Shown in pieces: positions 22,201 through 31,000 of a DNA stretch of 32,536 nt. The first letter of the stretch is position 1. Each line of letters opens with the position of its first letter. The DNA comes from Plakobranchus ocellatus. Its lineage: Eukaryota > Mollusca > Gastropoda > Plakobranchidae. Under the pieces are notes generated by a model that had not been told where the DNA came from, did no database searches, and worked only from the letters and a program-made list of their open reading frames with translations. Location of the stretch: NCBI GenBank assembly GCA_019648995.1, contig BLXT01004129.1, forward strand, positions 278,241-310,776, given 5' to 3'. Position numbers and translations under genes: made by a program.

Positions 22201-25200
22201 ACATACTTGGCTTTAAATTGAAATCCTGCACTTAAAGGATTATTAAAAATGTTCATATTGATATGCTAAGAGCTTTCAGCACACAGAGCAATAATAATTT
22301 TGACTTTTTTACTTTCGCATATTGATTTAAATTCAGTGTTGTAAATCCAAAATTTTACTTACATATAAATTGCATGGAACTACACAATTATTATAAATTG
22401 ATGAAATGAATATAAAACAGAGAATAACACAGGTCTTGTAAAGCCTTCTCTCATGAGGTGTTGCAAATCAGTTTTTAAAAAAAAATTAAACATTATTTTG
22501 GCTTGGTTAGATTGCAGATGATTGAAAGCATAAAATTGACCTACAGCTATAAATCTAGATTTAGATATAGTAAAAAATCACAACAGGAAATTGTCAATTA
22601 ACTAATTTTCCAAAAAATACCACATGACTACATACATGACTCATTTGGAGTGGTTTTGAGATATACTTGCCATATCACATTTTATTCTGTGTAAAGACAT
22701 TTTTCAAATAAAACTTTACAACTGAAGCAAATGGTCCTGAATCAAGAATTTTCCTAATAATAATTCTGTCATTCAATTAAAAAAATGTAAACAATTAAAT
22801 CAAAATAAGGCAAATTTTACAGGAATAGCACAAGTCACATCGCCACAACATACATGGTAATAAGTATGTATGGGTTTCGAGTTTGTGCTCATCTTTTGAG
22901 CACTAACTAGAAAACATTTTTATCATTTTTATCACATTCAGCAAAATATTTCCATGGTTTACTTAGCTGGTCAGCCAAGGGCATTTTAATTTACAGCTCA
23001 CACCCCAGAAATTTAGAAACTTAGATTTTTATAGGGGAAAAATGTGACAGTACCCCACAAATACTTAAATTGTGGGCTTAGGTCTGATTTGAGCCAAATG
23101 AGATTGTAGTTAAGGAGGAAAAAAAAAAGATTTAATTCTTGAACAAAGTTTTCACACCAAAAGTGTTGGACGCCTGTCTGTTGGAAGCCATGCATTAAAA
23201 AGCAGAGAAACTCTCTGAATGCTCTGCACTGCATCCATTTCCACCACACTCACTTTGTCCACCATCCCTTTTTGAAGTTTTAATAGAGCCAGAAAATTTA
23301 CCCTTCAGACTGGCATCTTGACACTGAACATGGTGAACTTGGAGCTGCATCCCCCTGCTTAAATGAACTTAAGAGATGATAAACCTACAAAAAAAGCCTG
23401 CAGGAACACAATTGTACTCTTGCCTACTTTTGCGACATAGGTGATAATTACTTCCATACAAAGTGCATAATTGTTGCCTGATCTCTGAAGACTGGTTATT
23501 TTAAAAAAACATTTTATTTATATTTCACAATGGATACAGGAAGATGTAAATTGCTCTTCAGTGCCATAAACAAGAAGCCTGGCTTGTAGGACAAAACAAA
23601 CAGATTGTATGCAGCCTCTTTTTTTTATAGCATCCATTTTACAGTTACGATTCCACAAACCAAACAAAGTCAACCTATGTTTTCACGGACACACTACACA
23701 ACCAGTATAGGACGGCACCATTCCAAGTATGAAAACAACATGCGTATATTGACAGATGAGCTCCAACACTTTTGGTGTGAACACACCATTAGAACCACTG
23801 ACACATGTGGCAAGGTGCTAGGCTACCATGTGTGAGCTGACAGTTTAATTCCCAATAAGCTGAGGAGCAATACATCGTATCTGCTCTAACAGGGTAGCTA
23901 TTCTTTTAGGACTCGCCAAAAGCAGTTGGAACAATACAATCAAATGTGAGAGATGGATGAGTAGCTGCTTACATCACTGTAGCGTCGGATGATATCTGTT
24001 ATCTCTTTGTTGATACCAGCCTGTAAGTTCTGGCGCAGAATATCCAAGGATTTTGCAATGTTTGTTATCACTCCAGACCTAATTTTCAAAAAGAAAAAAA
24101 AAATGAGAACAAAATGATGGTGGGGAGAGTTTCACAAATACAGTAAAACACATTTGAACCAAAATTCTAGGGAATATGATTTCTATTTCGGTTTAAGCAT
24201 AGCGCATTAAATAAGTAACATTAATAAAGAAGGTAATCAGCTCCCTAATTATTGAGTTAAACCAATCCTACCCATCGTCACAACACACTGTGAATACACA
24301 CACCTATCCACGCATTTGTCTCTCTTTTTTATCCATCTTTCTATTTCCTTGTCTTTCCCTTTCAGCTAAGAGATTCTTGAGCCTGTTGTGAACCTAGAAT
24401 AGAGCTTTCACAATTTCATCATCGCTTAAGCATGCTTTCCGGTCCTGAAGTCCTCTACTTTTACAATTTAATCATCATCTAGTGTCCCAGTACTAAAGTC
24501 CTCAACAAGAGAGATGGCTTTATTACCAGCTGTGATGCAACAGTGTTTGTTTGGCTTTGCGCTGACCGGACCTACATATGTAGGTGTCTGGCATGGTACC
24601 ACAGTGGAAGAGAAGGGAAGGGCAAGTGTGTGCAGCAGACTTAGACCTAGCCAGATATCAGGCCTGGCCTGCTGTAGTGTGAAGTACTGGTAACAGTATT
24701 GGGTTTGCAGGTAGTAATGCAAGAAAGAAAGGGAAGGGCAGGTGTGTAAAAAAAAAAAAATTTTTTTTTATGTGTCAGTCAGTCAGTGACTGGGCTTTCA
24801 GGGTTGTTTTTATTTCGTAAGGCAGTGCTTTCGGTTTACTGCATGTTTATAAGAATAAGAGATAAACAGAAAGCTCTTCAATTTCTTTTTGGATTAGCCG
24901 TTTTTTCGGTTCAGCCATTTTCATTTTAGGTGTGGTCTACTGTACATCTAACTTTTTTGTTTAAAAACAATTTCCTCCTTTTGATGGTACAAAATATTCT
25001 TTCATTTGGCCAATAGTAATGGTGAACATGTATGATTTCTTGAGTCTAATAAGGGGAGCCATATTGTAGTTACAGTGAAATTTTCTGATTCCTTTTAGCT
25101 TTGTCAACCATAAAAAGGCAGCGAGATATAATTGATGATTAGGATTAAATGCAAAAAGAGTAGGAAATGATGATAAGTAGGCTTGGAATGGCTCTTGAGG

Positions 25201-26543
25201 GTTTGTCAAAACATGAGTTCTCATCATTGTTATGTACAAAAGATTATCTACTAGCCATACTTGAAAAAATTGAGCTCATCAATACATAAATTTGATTCTG
25301 TGAGTGTAATAGCTTGAGATGTAATGCTTTATGTTTAAAAAATTAAGTTTTGGATCCATCCTTGCTGCCTAAATTAAACAAATAAGTTCCATACATAATT
25401 CAGATGACAAATTCACTAAAAAAGTGGTCAACCATCAACAAATTATGCTCATTCACCACCAAGTGAAAAAACACAGACCATTTTTTTTTACATGGATCTA
25501 CTCCTAATATCCAACTTTACATGAATTATATCTGACTGAGACTCAATTGGGCTTTCCTATTTTGTAATTGAAGATTCTTTTTTTTTTTTTTTTAAACGCA
25601 ATAAAAAATGTGACACAATTCTAAGGTCCACCTTTTGGCAGTTGCTCTTGTCATAGCTGCAAAGTTTGGAAATCTACAAAAAGGATATTAAATACAAGAA
25701 AAGCACAATTTCCCTGAGAGTAAATTTACGACGACTTTGTCAAAGAGTGAAGAAAATGAGAAAGTAATGTGAGATGATTAGTAAATTGTATCAATTACCT
25801 GCTTACCTTAAAAAAAAAAGAAAAGAAAAACTCTTGATCAGGAACACATTCACCACCCCTTTGTTCATTCACCTTTGACCTCCTATCTTGTAGCAACCTT
25901 CAATACAATCTTAATCTTCAGCTTAAGCACTTTTTCCAAATGCCCAAACTAGTTAAAACTTGAAATCCATTATAAATCCCAACAGTATCTTAATAATTAA
26001 CTAACTCTTTTTCAGAGCTACTTCACATCTCATCAGATATTTATTTCCTCTTCTTTAGAATGGCGCTTTTTGGGCTTAAAAATTAATGATGGTAAGTGTA
26101 AACACTCATTTAGTTTCCAACAGAGTCGACTGCTCTGACCCTGTACACCGCCTGGCTCAATGCTAGGCCTGGCGAAATACCACAGCTATTTCAATAACAG
26201 TGCAATTAATGCGCCGTTTTTTACTAATCTTTGCGCAGTATGAGGTGAAATTTGAGGCTTAAAGACATACAATGATTTTTTTGGCCATATACTTTTATAG
26301 ATGGTACAAGAACTGTTTTAAAGTTGAATAAATTAAATAGGTCACGTTGACATTAATTCTGAATCATCACACAAAAACTTGAATAAATTTAAATGTATGT
26401 TGGATGTTTTTAAAAAGTGGGGAAAATAAAGAGATGTGTCTCTACCTTATAAAGACGTTGATTTCTTGAAGTGCGGTGCCTTCGTTTGACAGTAAATCCA
26501 GGTTAAAGTAAGATTTATATGTATGCACTGCAGGTAAGTTCAT
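10056..26543 (-). CDS. DNTTIP1: DNTTIP1 (TdIF1) homologue, MiDAC histone deacetylase complex subunit, 13 coding exons
   Basis: Known role: DNTTIP1 is a nuclear DNA/nucleosome-binding scaffold that dimerises and joins HDAC1/2 and MIDEAS in the MiDAC deacetylase complex. Seen here: thirteen exons join in one frame with compatible phases (26543-26446, 24078-23973, 22078-21977, 21228-21127, 20295-20218, 19064-19033, 18565-18505, 16961-16903, 16427-16367, 14764-14640, 13981-13843, 12721-12647, 10238-10056), giving 1221 nt or 406 aa. Residues about 33-112 match the dimerisation region (SLDILRQNLQAGINKEI), 137-170 the basic FKRGR and KKGRP linker, and 190-320 the conserved C-terminal DNA-binding domain (EGPKWDPARL, TRGRLYIRHP, PATGGKAY, VPEWMLVKM). 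Human DNTTIP1 is about 329 aa; the extra length is mostly a C-terminal acidic tail (322-406). The start is the weakest part: ATG at 26543 is the first in-frame Met after a TAG at 26600, but an unseen upstream exon is possible. Identity is very secure; the ends are less so. Confidence 0.9.
10686..10860. repeat. GAT-rich cryptic microsatellite
   Basis: Interrupted GATGAT runs (best at 10757-10770 and 10834-10848) in the intron before DNTTIP1 exon 13. Short His/Ser-rich reading frames here are by-products of the repeat. Confidence 0.75.
11449..11570 (+). mobile_element. tRNA-like SINE fragment, candidate
   Basis: TGGCTCGTGGGTGTGAGCAC at 11451 is close to the tRNA D-arm/A box (TGGCTCAGTGG..GAGCAC), and GGTTCAGGTCC at 11554-11564 is one base off the B box. 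The 100-nt spacing is long, so it may be rearranged. Locally more GC-rich than the intron around it. Confidence 0.3.
12647..12721 (-). CDS. DNTTIP1: DNTTIP1 exon 12, C-terminal extension
   Basis: Acceptor ATACTTGCAG, donor CTG|GTAAAT, 25 codons, phase 0 both sides. Encodes EASETKPKILPFSAF and TSGVLKEEPL. LKEE is a PsiKxE SUMO-type site. Not present in human DNTTIP1; supported by phase, splice sites and openness. Confidence 0.75.
12722..13842 (-). other. DNTTIP1 intron 11
   Basis: AT-rich, with no element or structure I can support. Confidence 0.6.
13843..13981 (-). CDS. DNTTIP1: DNTTIP1 exon 11, end of DNA-binding domain
   Basis: Acceptor TTTTTACAAG, donor AAT|GTAAGAG. Completes Lys, then DSPSLMMHECVGFTVPEW and MLVKMKEQMNALRSD, matching human LKSFVLPSWMVEKMRKYMETLRTE. 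After this block the human protein ends within about 13 residues. Confidence 0.9.
13982..14639 (-). other. DNTTIP1 intron 10
   Basis: Nothing seen beyond splice signals. Confidence 0.6.
14640..14764 (-). CDS. DNTTIP1: DNTTIP1 exon 10, DNA-binding domain
   Basis: Acceptor CATTGCTGTCAG, donor AA|GTAACTC. Encodes YIGDADDKSWLYDHNLMP, ATGGKAYMLLLEDI and DLSKTEEY, parallel to human DPQDKHWLAEQHHMRATGGK and LIEEDIRDLAASDDY. Phase 0 in, phase 2 out. Confidence 0.92.
15480..15707 (-). pseudogene. Residual transposase N terminus, family 1 copy 2
   Basis: Starts MARPVPIPDLFEEL and follows copy 1, but a TAA at 15572-15570 interrupts it after KPEPMV where copy 1 reads KPEPMVQAPG. Beyond the stop the frame resumes to the shared GWHRRHYQNH end. 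Non-functional. Confidence 0.5.
15899..15962. promoter_or_regulatory. Paired subterminal palindromes, family 1 copy 2
   Basis: Same positions and 44-bp spacing as copy 1, with one mismatch in each palindrome (TCGTGA at 15900-15905, TTGCGA at 15957-15962), both of the CpG-to-TpG type. Confidence 0.6.
16367..16427 (-). CDS. DNTTIP1: DNTTIP1 exon 9, DNA-binding domain
   Basis: Acceptor CTTTTCACAG, donor AAG|GTAGAC. Encodes ALGLGNTRGRLYIRHPDVFK, nearly the same as human ALGMGGTRGRIYIKHPHLFK; the highest-identity block in the gene. Confidence 0.93.
16428..16902 (-). other. DNTTIP1 intron 8
   Basis: No feature seen. Confidence 0.6.
16903..16961 (-). CDS. DNTTIP1: DNTTIP1 exon 8, start of C-terminal DNA-binding domain
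   Basis: Acceptor AATATTTGCAG, donor AA|GTAAGAA. Encodes WDPARLKPETLFVMGARAN, close to human WDPARLNESTTFVLGSRAN. Leaves in phase 2, completed to Lys by the next exon. Confidence 0.92.
17716..18082 (-). pseudogene. Decayed piggyBac-type transposase N terminus
   Basis: Minus-strand ATG at 18082 opens MSDSEDSDITKGNRH, then FDDGSDDS and a stop. A second frame continues with SDWSESESESPSSRSRP and ends WEAYELDNLFGLDYFTSW. The acidic Ser/Asp-rich start followed by a Trp/Tyr-rich segment is usual for piggyBac-derived transposases. At least one frameshift and the loss of the catalytic part make it dead. Confidence 0.6.
18223..18282. promoter_or_regulatory. Paired subterminal palindromes, family 2
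   Basis: GTCGCATTTATGCGAC (18267-18282) is preceded 44 bp away, centre to centre, by the imperfect GTCGCTTAAATGCGTC (18223-18238). The outer centre is 23.5 bp from the element end, as in family 1. Confidence 0.6.
18505..18565 (-). CDS. DNTTIP1: DNTTIP1 exon 7
   Basis: Acceptor GGTTCAATCAG, donor AAG|GTGAAT. Completes a Gly codon, then RVTPSKTYKAGDPVKREGPK; the end REGPK is identical to the human protein just before WDPARL. Leaves in phase 0. Confidence 0.87.
18566..19032 (-). other. DNTTIP1 intron 6
   Basis: Plain apart from a 12-G run at 18725-18736. Confidence 0.6.
19033..19064 (-). CDS. DNTTIP1: DNTTIP1 exon 6, AT-hook-like microexon
   Basis: A 32-nt microexon with acceptor GACTCCACAG and donor GG|GTGAGTG. 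Encodes KKGRPTFHSS plus part of a Gly; matches human KKRKGRPPGHILSS. GRP flanked by Lys is the AT-hook core. Easily missed by gene finders because of its size. Confidence 0.85.
19065..20217 (-). other. DNTTIP1 intron 5
   Basis: Contains the two-unit tandem repeat at 19531-19786; otherwise plain. Confidence 0.65.
19531..19786. repeat. Imperfect tandem repeat, two units of about 124 and 132 bp
   Basis: Units start TCTTTCA..GAAGTCATTTTCA-like and end CCTTGAGTGACA (19531-19654, 19655-19786); a short third start may follow. Within the DNTTIP1 intron between exons 6 and 5. No coding or structural role seen. Confidence 0.6.
20218..20295 (-). CDS. DNTTIP1: DNTTIP1 exon 5, basic/acidic linker
   Basis: Acceptor TTCTTTCCAG, donor AAG|GTGGGT, 26 codons in phase 0. 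Encodes VFKRGRISDSDSEKG and FKRKVAK. The FKRGR motif matches human IKRGR; the DSDSEKGSE stretch could be a CK2-type phosphorylation region (inference). Confidence 0.85.
20296..21126 (-). other. DNTTIP1 intron 4
   Basis: Many poly-A runs; nothing else. Confidence 0.6.
21127..21228 (-). CDS. DNTTIP1: DNTTIP1 exon 4, linker
   Basis: Acceptor TTGATTGCAG, donor CAT|GTGAGT, phase 0 both sides, 34 codons. Starts with AKIEYMPEI, following the helical domain, then a Ser/Arg-rich linker (RRSVTPSD, GSNSGRRVH) that is poorly conserved with human. Confidence 0.8.
21229..21976 (-). other. DNTTIP1 intron 3
   Basis: No feature seen. Confidence 0.6.
21977..22078 (-). CDS. DNTTIP1: DNTTIP1 exon 3, dimerisation region
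   Basis: Acceptor GGCTTTACAG, donor GAG|GTAAGG, phase 0 on both sides, 34 codons. Encodes KYFQPALQNIRQNN through CRQILEE, parallel to human KFFQKAALNVRDN through CRSCLEQ. Confidence 0.87.
22079..23972 (-). other. DNTTIP1 intron 2
   Basis: Contains the 631-bp inverted-repeat element and a small hairpin GTGCTCA/TGAGCAC (22885-22903). Confidence 0.65.
23151..23781. mobile_element. Element bounded by a perfect 20-bp inverted repeat (631 bp)
   Basis: TTCACACCAAAAGTGTTGGA at 23151-23170 has its exact reverse complement at 23762-23781. Similarity stops sharply outside both copies. No clear target-site duplication was found, so the transposon class is unknown. Lies in the DNTTIP1 intron between exons 3 and 2. 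Confidence 0.55.
23973..24078 (-). CDS. DNTTIP1: DNTTIP1 exon 2, dimerisation region
   Basis: Acceptor AAATTAG, donor GAT|GTAAGC. Encodes SGVITNIAKSLDILRQ through RRYSD, which aligns with the human SMDLLRAVLQPSINEEI segment of the dimerisation domain. Enters by completing an Arg codon, leaves in phase 0. Confidence 0.85.
24079..26445 (-). other. DNTTIP1 intron 1
   Basis: Its 3' part is the pogo-like element; the rest is AT-rich with no recognised exon. A mini-exon-like block at 25622-25666 was considered and rejected. Confidence 0.6.
24141..24942. mobile_element. Probable pogo/Tigger-like non-autonomous element (802 bp)
   Basis: Flanked by TA at 24139-24140 and 24943-24944. The inverted ends both start CAGTA (CAGTAAAACACATTTGAA and CAGTAGACCACACCTAAA), with about 17 of 27 positions matching. 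Sits in DNTTIP1 intron 1, its end only about 63 bp upstream of the exon 2 acceptor. No transposase frame recognised inside; a 14-bp palindrome CCTACATATGTAGG lies at 24571-24584. Confidence 0.5.
26446..26543 (-). CDS. DNTTIP1: DNTTIP1 exon 1 (putative start exon)
   Basis: Encodes MNLPAVHTYK through VFI plus two bases of an Arg codon; the donor reads AG|GTAGA, phase 2, which fits the next exon. The open frame runs back to 26597 with a TAG just before it. A possible acceptor (TTTTTAAAAG) at 26579 would make this an internal exon with phase 1 entry. This part does not resemble the human N terminus, so the exon is supported by phase and openness rather than homology. Confidence 0.55.
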
Positions 26544-26908
26544 ATCCGATCGAAGGTTGCCAATGACCTCCAACAAATCTTTTAAAAAGTCAGTCAGCTA
26601 ACATAGTCTTGACTCTTGAACATTCTTTTAGTTTTTGCAAGCGATGCCCATCAACAGTTAATATGTGTTCATTCACTTATTCTTTCATTCAGTCTCTCTT
26701 TCCATCTCTCTTTCTCACACTTTCTCAGCTTCAGACCTACATGTATTGATTTTACGCACTGTAAGTAGATTGTGATACGCCTCATATCGATAAATTTCAA
26801 AGACTAGAACAAGAAATAAGTTTTATTTTACAGGCTTTATGTGATGTTCACTAGATCTAATTTAGACCAAGATCATTGTGAACAGTTTATTAGATTTATA
26901 AGAATAAT

Positions 26909-26930
26909 TCTCTCTCTCTCTCTTCCTCTC
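26909..26930. repeat. (CT)n microsatellite
   Basis: Short CT run with one interruption in the spacer between the two genes. Confidence 0.8.
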
Positions 26931-27070
26931 AGTCACACAGTTATTTTCTGCTATTTATTTTTTGTTTTGGGTTTTCTTTTTTCTCTTTTCTGAAATAAGT
27001 TTTTTAAGATGTTGAGATGTCTTTAGCAGGTGGGATTTTATTGTTTACTGTAAATGAGTTGCTTCATTTT

Positions 27071-27289
27071 TCATTGCATGTTTTCTTTTCTGTATTTTTC
27101 CCAATAATTGAATGTAACTCTCCAAACCTGTTCCCCTAGTAAACCTAAGCCAAGGTTGTATTTCTGTATGAATGGTATCCAGTAATGCTCTAAAATGTGA
27201 TGTTTTGGGAGAACCTTTTGTGCAAAGTTTTTCGCAATATCTGACATGTGCTGTTCCATGGTACGTTTGTCAGTTTGTTGGTGTGACAT
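27071..27289 (-). pseudogene. Decayed transposon-type ORF fragment
   Basis: The 72-codon frame includes VLPKHHILEHYWIPFIQKYN and GLGLLGEQ. This resembles, from memory, the PKxHxLExH...PF...GxGxxGEQGxES motif of large uncharacterised mobile-element proteins in cnidarian and mollusc genomes. The expected GEQGAES-H part is altered, and nothing continues on either side. It lies between the Gln-rich gene and DNTTIP1. Confidence 0.4.
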
Positions 27290-27901
27290 ATGTGTGTGAT
27301 ATCAGATTGTGAATATTGGAAAATGCTAGATTTATGGAGTCTAGTTCAGTTTTATGTGTAAATGTGGTGTCTATTATAACTTGATTGCCAATGCATCGAA
27401 GTGTTTGTAGCATAAGGTGTCTTGTAAGTTGTTTGTGCACAGCTGTTTTGAAATACTTGTGACTGTAATTGCTAACAAAACTACAGCTGTGGTAAGCTTG
27501 TGATGTGATGTGGCTTTTGTTTAGAATTTTGTTCTCAGAAAGTGTTTTTTCATTTTAATGAAATATATATGAAAACGATCTGAAAATGTGTCTAGATAGA
27601 AAATTAGGCCTTCCATGTTCACTGTTTCCTGTAACCTTCGCGAAAAAAAAAAAATTCATATCAAATTTTATAAAAGATCGCACTCAAAGCCTTTTGCACA
27701 CAGAAACATGAAACCATGTTCTTATCACAGATACCAAAATGTGTAAAATTAATCAGCACAGTTTTAAGTAAATTAATCATTTCCATACCTATATAACAAT
27801 TCTCATGCACAAAGCGCATCTAGCGATAAGAGGCCCAGCGGCTGTTAGATCAAGTTACTGATTAATCACAGCATCTGGGAGCGGCGCTATGCTGTGGGAA
27901 A

Positions 27902-27907
27902 TTTATT
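27902..27907 (-). terminator. Putative poly(A) signal of the Gln-rich gene
   Basis: AATAAA on the minus strand about 65 nt after the proposed TAA stop at 27972. If correct, the gene ends near 27880 and the tandem DNTTIP1 begins within about 1.3 kb. Confidence 0.4.
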
Positions 27908-27971
27908 AAATCTCGTAAGCATAAAGGGGGTTAACGCTCTCCTCACAAACTAAATTCCCACCTATAACATT

Positions 27972-28050
27972 TTAGCAAGAGGCCGTGTAAAATTCTTCTT
28001 TGAGCCTTGCCAGCATAGCTTGCCGATTGCCAAAAAGCTCATTTATGGGG
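27972..28050 (-). CDS. Gln-rich gene, terminal exon C
   Basis: Preceded by a long pyrimidine-rich tract ending CATCCCCTAAG. The first base completes AG|C (Ser), then PINELFGNRQAMLARLKEEF and YTASC, stop TAA at 27974-27972. Entry phase matches the donor at 28608 exactly, and a minus-strand AATAAA follows about 65 nt downstream. No homology is claimed; support is phase, acceptor quality and the poly(A) signal. Confidence 0.6.
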
Positions 28051-31000
28051 CTTAGGGGATGAAATTGATGAAAGTGTAGAGAAAATTCCTACCACTGAAT
28101 ATAAAACTCAGTCCAAGGATCTTAGACACAATCATAAGATTAGAAATTTGATGAAAAATGGACTAAATAAGTAGATAACAAATTATCAGGACGAGATGCC
28201 TAAAAATTTCCAAAATGGAAAAAATCTGTTTTAAAAGGAACACTTGGCAGCTTTGGCTTTTAAATGCCTGTGATATCTCTGATTACCAAACAATTAAGAA
28301 TATCCATATTTCCACATTACAAAGAGAAAATATTACAACTTAATTAACATGTATGTTTAAACTTATTTTCTCTCTCTGAGTAGATACAGAGCTAGAGCTG
28401 GGTATATAAATAATCAATCAAACTTACCTTGCTCTCTGAGCAGCCAATGAGTTAGAGCTGGGTATATCATTAATCAACCAATTTAACCTTGCTCTCTGGG
28501 CAGGAACCCCACTGTAGCTGGACATATCATTAATCAATCAATCTTATTTTGCTCTCTGGGCAGCCATCAAGCTATAGCTGGATATATCATTAATTAATCA
28601 ATCTTACCTTGCTCTCTGAGCAGCCACCGAGCTAGAGCGGTAGCGATACGTTGAGTTCATCACAGGAAGGCAAGATAAATTTGACATTCTCTGGTTAAAT
28701 GGTTGCACAGCCATGGGCCTCAGCTCTTCTTCTGTCAAGGTAGCTGCGGGACAGGAATTGTTTGAGTTTGTGGTGGCCTCTCCAACATGAAGTTTTTGTT
28801 GTGCCCCAGATGAAAAGGAAGTTGATACGGACGATGATGCTGGCAGAATGGCACCTTTTTGGCGTAACCCATCAGACTGAGTCCTCCCTTGAGAGGCGTG
28901 GAGAGAAGTTCCAAACATCATTGGTTCCCTAAAGCTGTTAAACTGTTCCTGTTTTATGGCAATATTAGAAGTTTCCCCTGTGGGTGCCACACCATTGTTT
29001 ATACTGGTATTGCTGATGGGATCACTGTTTATCAAGTTACTGTTGGTGGCAGTGTGAGGGGTGAGGGAGTAGGACAGAAGACCATGGGAGTTGATGTCTG
29101 GGTGTACCGTGACCCCTGTGGTTGGGAATGTAAACGGGTTCTGTACAGTGTGTTTTGTTGATGGGCCTGAGGGAAAAGAATTGCTTCCCGACTTGATAGA
29201 AGCTACTGATGAGGAAGGGTGATGCTGGGATTGAAAAGCTTGGTTAGGCTTCACAGGATAAGGAGGAGGAGGAGTGTAGTCAGGTGGTGGTGGTAGATTT
29301 CTACACTCCCCATTGGTAGGGACAGCGACAGAAGCTTTAGATGATGATGATGATGATGATGATGAAGATGATGATGTCATGGATGTCAATTTCTGTACAG
29401 GTTCTGAAGGTATATGCTTCATTGGTGAGTTGTGGCCCACCAAGTTTTGGTGCTGACTAACCTCATCACTAGCAATTGAAGCCAGTTGGCCAATTTCAAG
29501 ATCCAGATCAACATCTATTGCAGTTTGCTGGGAATCTCCAAGTCTATGTGCAGAAGAGTTTGTCAGTTGTGGGAATGATAAGGATAATGACAATGGTGCT
29601 GATGTTGAAACAGAACCACCTGAAGACAAGTGACCTTTGACTGAGTGGTTAGGGAACTCTTGTGCAAGTCTTCCCACAAGGTCCTGCATAGCTGAGCTTA
29701 CCTGTGGAGAAGAAGATGAGGAAGCAGCAATAAGAGAAGTGAGACTTGCTCCACCTTGCTGAAGAAGGTCACCTGCGACTGTGTGAGAAGTGAGTAGCTG
29801 ATGAAGATTCAGGTTGTGGTACTCCTCCTCCTGAACTTGTTGGTGATGGTTTTGACGATTCTGTTGCTGCTGCAGCTGAGGGAAACTGCTGTTAATGCTG
29901 GCCTGAAGAAGCTTCTCCAGGGCGTGATGTTTGTCCAATCCTGAAAGAAGCTCTTCTAGCCCACCAGAGAGGTTTAAAGGAGGAACTGCTGAGTGTGTCT
30001 GTTGGTTTTTTACGTCACTGGAACCGGAGGATTGGGTCGTCAACTGCTGCTTCTGTTCCACCTGCATCTGGTGCTGATAGTTTGATTGAATTGACCATGA
30101 GTCGTCAGAGACTACATTGTTCAACCTTTCACTTGACATTGCCTGCTGATGTGGCTTTTGTTGTGTAAGAGTGTGCTGCTGTTTCTGCTGTTGCAGTCTT
30201 TGAGTCTGATGGGGTGACTGCCGAACTTTCTGTTCTGACGATGATTGTAATAGTGGTGATGATGACTGCTGATGTTGCTGCTGCCCAACAGGTCTCCTAG
30301 CCAGGCCGGAGGATGGGATATTGGCGGCCATTGGTGCTGCTGAAGAAAATATCAACTGCTCTGGCTGTGGCCTGGGCTGGGATGAAGACATTACTGATAC
30401 AACTTTTGCTGATGCCATTGTTGAAGTACCTGGAGCAAGCTTTGCTGCCAATAGTGGCATGCTAGCTTCTAAGGACTGAAATAAAACAATGCAGAAAAAA
30501 AGATATTAATGATGCATTTCTATTTCGGTACAAGTTTCCACTAATTAATGAAATGAAATAATCTAACTGTTTGAGTTTCTCAATGACATTAAAGATATAT
30601 TAGACATAGATGCAGTGAAGAAGTACAGAGCAAAATATTATCTCTGCGATTTTATAATTTTCTTTCATTGGGTTTGGTTTTGTGTATACAGTTGCCACTG
30701 TTTAATCTCTGAATTCAGATTAATATAAATTTCCGGTTAATTTGAATTTACCTCACAGAGGAAATTTTGGAAAATGAATAATCTTCTGATAATCTGGATC
30801 TAATCTTAATTAATCTAAATTTTTTAAGCATCCAAGTCTTTAAATTTTTTCAAGGCAAACTTGTATCTACATAATAATTTTTCACATGCAGTCTTGAAAG
30901 ACCCATTCTAAACTGAAAACAACCCCTCTCTGAGACCTTTGCCTTTCTCAGAGAAAAGGGGCTAGGGACCATGGCTGAAATCGCACCTCAGTTAAAAGGT

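Larger units (their letters stand above)
26579..27901. other. Spacer between the two genes
   Basis: Holds the decayed transposon ORF (27071-27289) and a CT run. The DNTTIP1 promoter should lie here, but no TATA box, initiator or GC-rich island stands out. Confidence 0.5.

Noticed and set aside
25622..25666. Mini-exon with acceptor AACTTTGCAG and donor AAAAG|GTGGAC
   Set aside because: Its exit phase does not fit the DNTTIP1 exon 2 entry, and the peptide matches nothing.
28889..29161. 90-codon plus-strand frame
   Set aside because: Antisense shadow of the large Gln-rich coding exon.
28608..30475. Fusion of the Gln-rich exon directly to the DNTTIP1 exon at 26578/26597
   Set aside because: The large exon ends in phase 2; joining it to either acceptor near 26578 or 26597 gives an immediate or early stop, whereas the exon at 28050-27972 fits the phase.
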